The notes beneath the pieces were generated by a model that had not been told where the DNA came from, ran no database searches, and saw nothing but the letters and a program-made list of their open reading frames with translations. A stretch of 47,808 nucleotides of DNA from Mycobacterium alsense (lineage in GTDB: Bacteria > Actinomycetota > Actinomycetes > Mycobacteriales > Mycobacteriaceae): positions 1 to 47,808 of the forward strand of contig NZ_MVHD01000046.1 in the NCBI RefSeq assembly GCF_002086635.1, in the 5' to 3' direction. This document shows positions 47,774-47,808 of this stretch, piece by piece. Position 1 is the first letter of the stretch. Each line of letters opens with the position of its first letter. The position numbers and the translations under genes were made by a program.

Positions 47774-47808
47774 GTTTACACCTCTAGCCTGTTTTCTGGG
47801 CTGTTTCC

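Overview
The window looks like a chromosome segment of a slow-growing, high-GC Mycobacterium of the non-tuberculous type. The evidence is high-GC coding on both strands, an F420-type luciferase-like gene, TIGR00027-type methyltransferases, mycobacterial Ku and LigD, and a block from about 14.4 to 29.1 kb whose gene content and relative orientation match, from memory, M. tuberculosis Rv0924c-Rv0939 (mntH, Rv0926c, Rv0927c, pstS3-pstC2-pstA1, mku, ligD, FAH gene). No species is claimed.

Layout. (1) 0.1-4.0 kb: a crotonase, a methyltransferase and a 645-residue fumarylacetoacetate-hydrolase/metallo-beta-lactamase fusion. (2) 4.0-14.2 kb: a probable acquired island. It carries a TetR-controlled flavin protein and VOC protein with a perfect palindrome in their shared promoter region, a broken alpha/beta hydrolase, and an operon of FAD-linked 2-hydroxyacid oxidase, tautomerase and benzoylformate-decarboxylase-like enzyme facing a large LuxR ATPase regulator. 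The island lies between the intact FAH fusion gene and a second, truncated FAH 5' fragment next to ligD, and recombinase/XRE debris sits exactly at that junction. (3) 14.4-22.6 kb: the non-homologous end-joining genes ligD and ku, separated by a four-gene polyol operon (two mannitol-dehydrogenase-family enzymes, a HAD phosphatase and a PfkB kinase). (4) 22.6-31.6 kb: phosphate ABC transporter genes, an SDR, a DapB-like reductase, the manganese transporter MntH, a small membrane protein, a gamma-glutamylcyclotransferase/poly-gamma-glutamate hydrolase fusion and an F420-type oxidoreductase.

(5) 31.67-47.73 kb: a 16-kb integrated element. It starts at the 3' end of tRNA-Arg(CCT), ends at an exact 23-bp copy of that end, and has CGTGCAAT repeat pairs just inside both ends. 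It encodes a tyrosine integrase, two excisionase-like helix-turn-helix proteins, a RepA-like ATPase beside a cluster of GTGCGCGG/CCGCGCAC palindromes, a possible small terminase, a large terminase, a capsid-like structural protein, an M41-like HExxH protein, an ImmA-like protease and a small membrane protein. I see no portal, tail or lysis genes, so it resembles a phage satellite or reduced prophage (compare phiRv1/phiRv2, capsid-forming PICIs).

(6) Inside the element, 37.9-41.3 kb is a visibly lower-GC cargo: a cytochrome P450 and its TetR regulator facing a limonene-epoxide-hydrolase-family enzyme and a SAM methyltransferase. The shared promoter region holds three CATACAG boxes spaced exactly 18 bp. 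A serine recombinase with its own palindromic site abuts this cargo. A satellite-like element carrying a regulated oxidation/epoxide-opening/methylation module is the most unusual system in the window.
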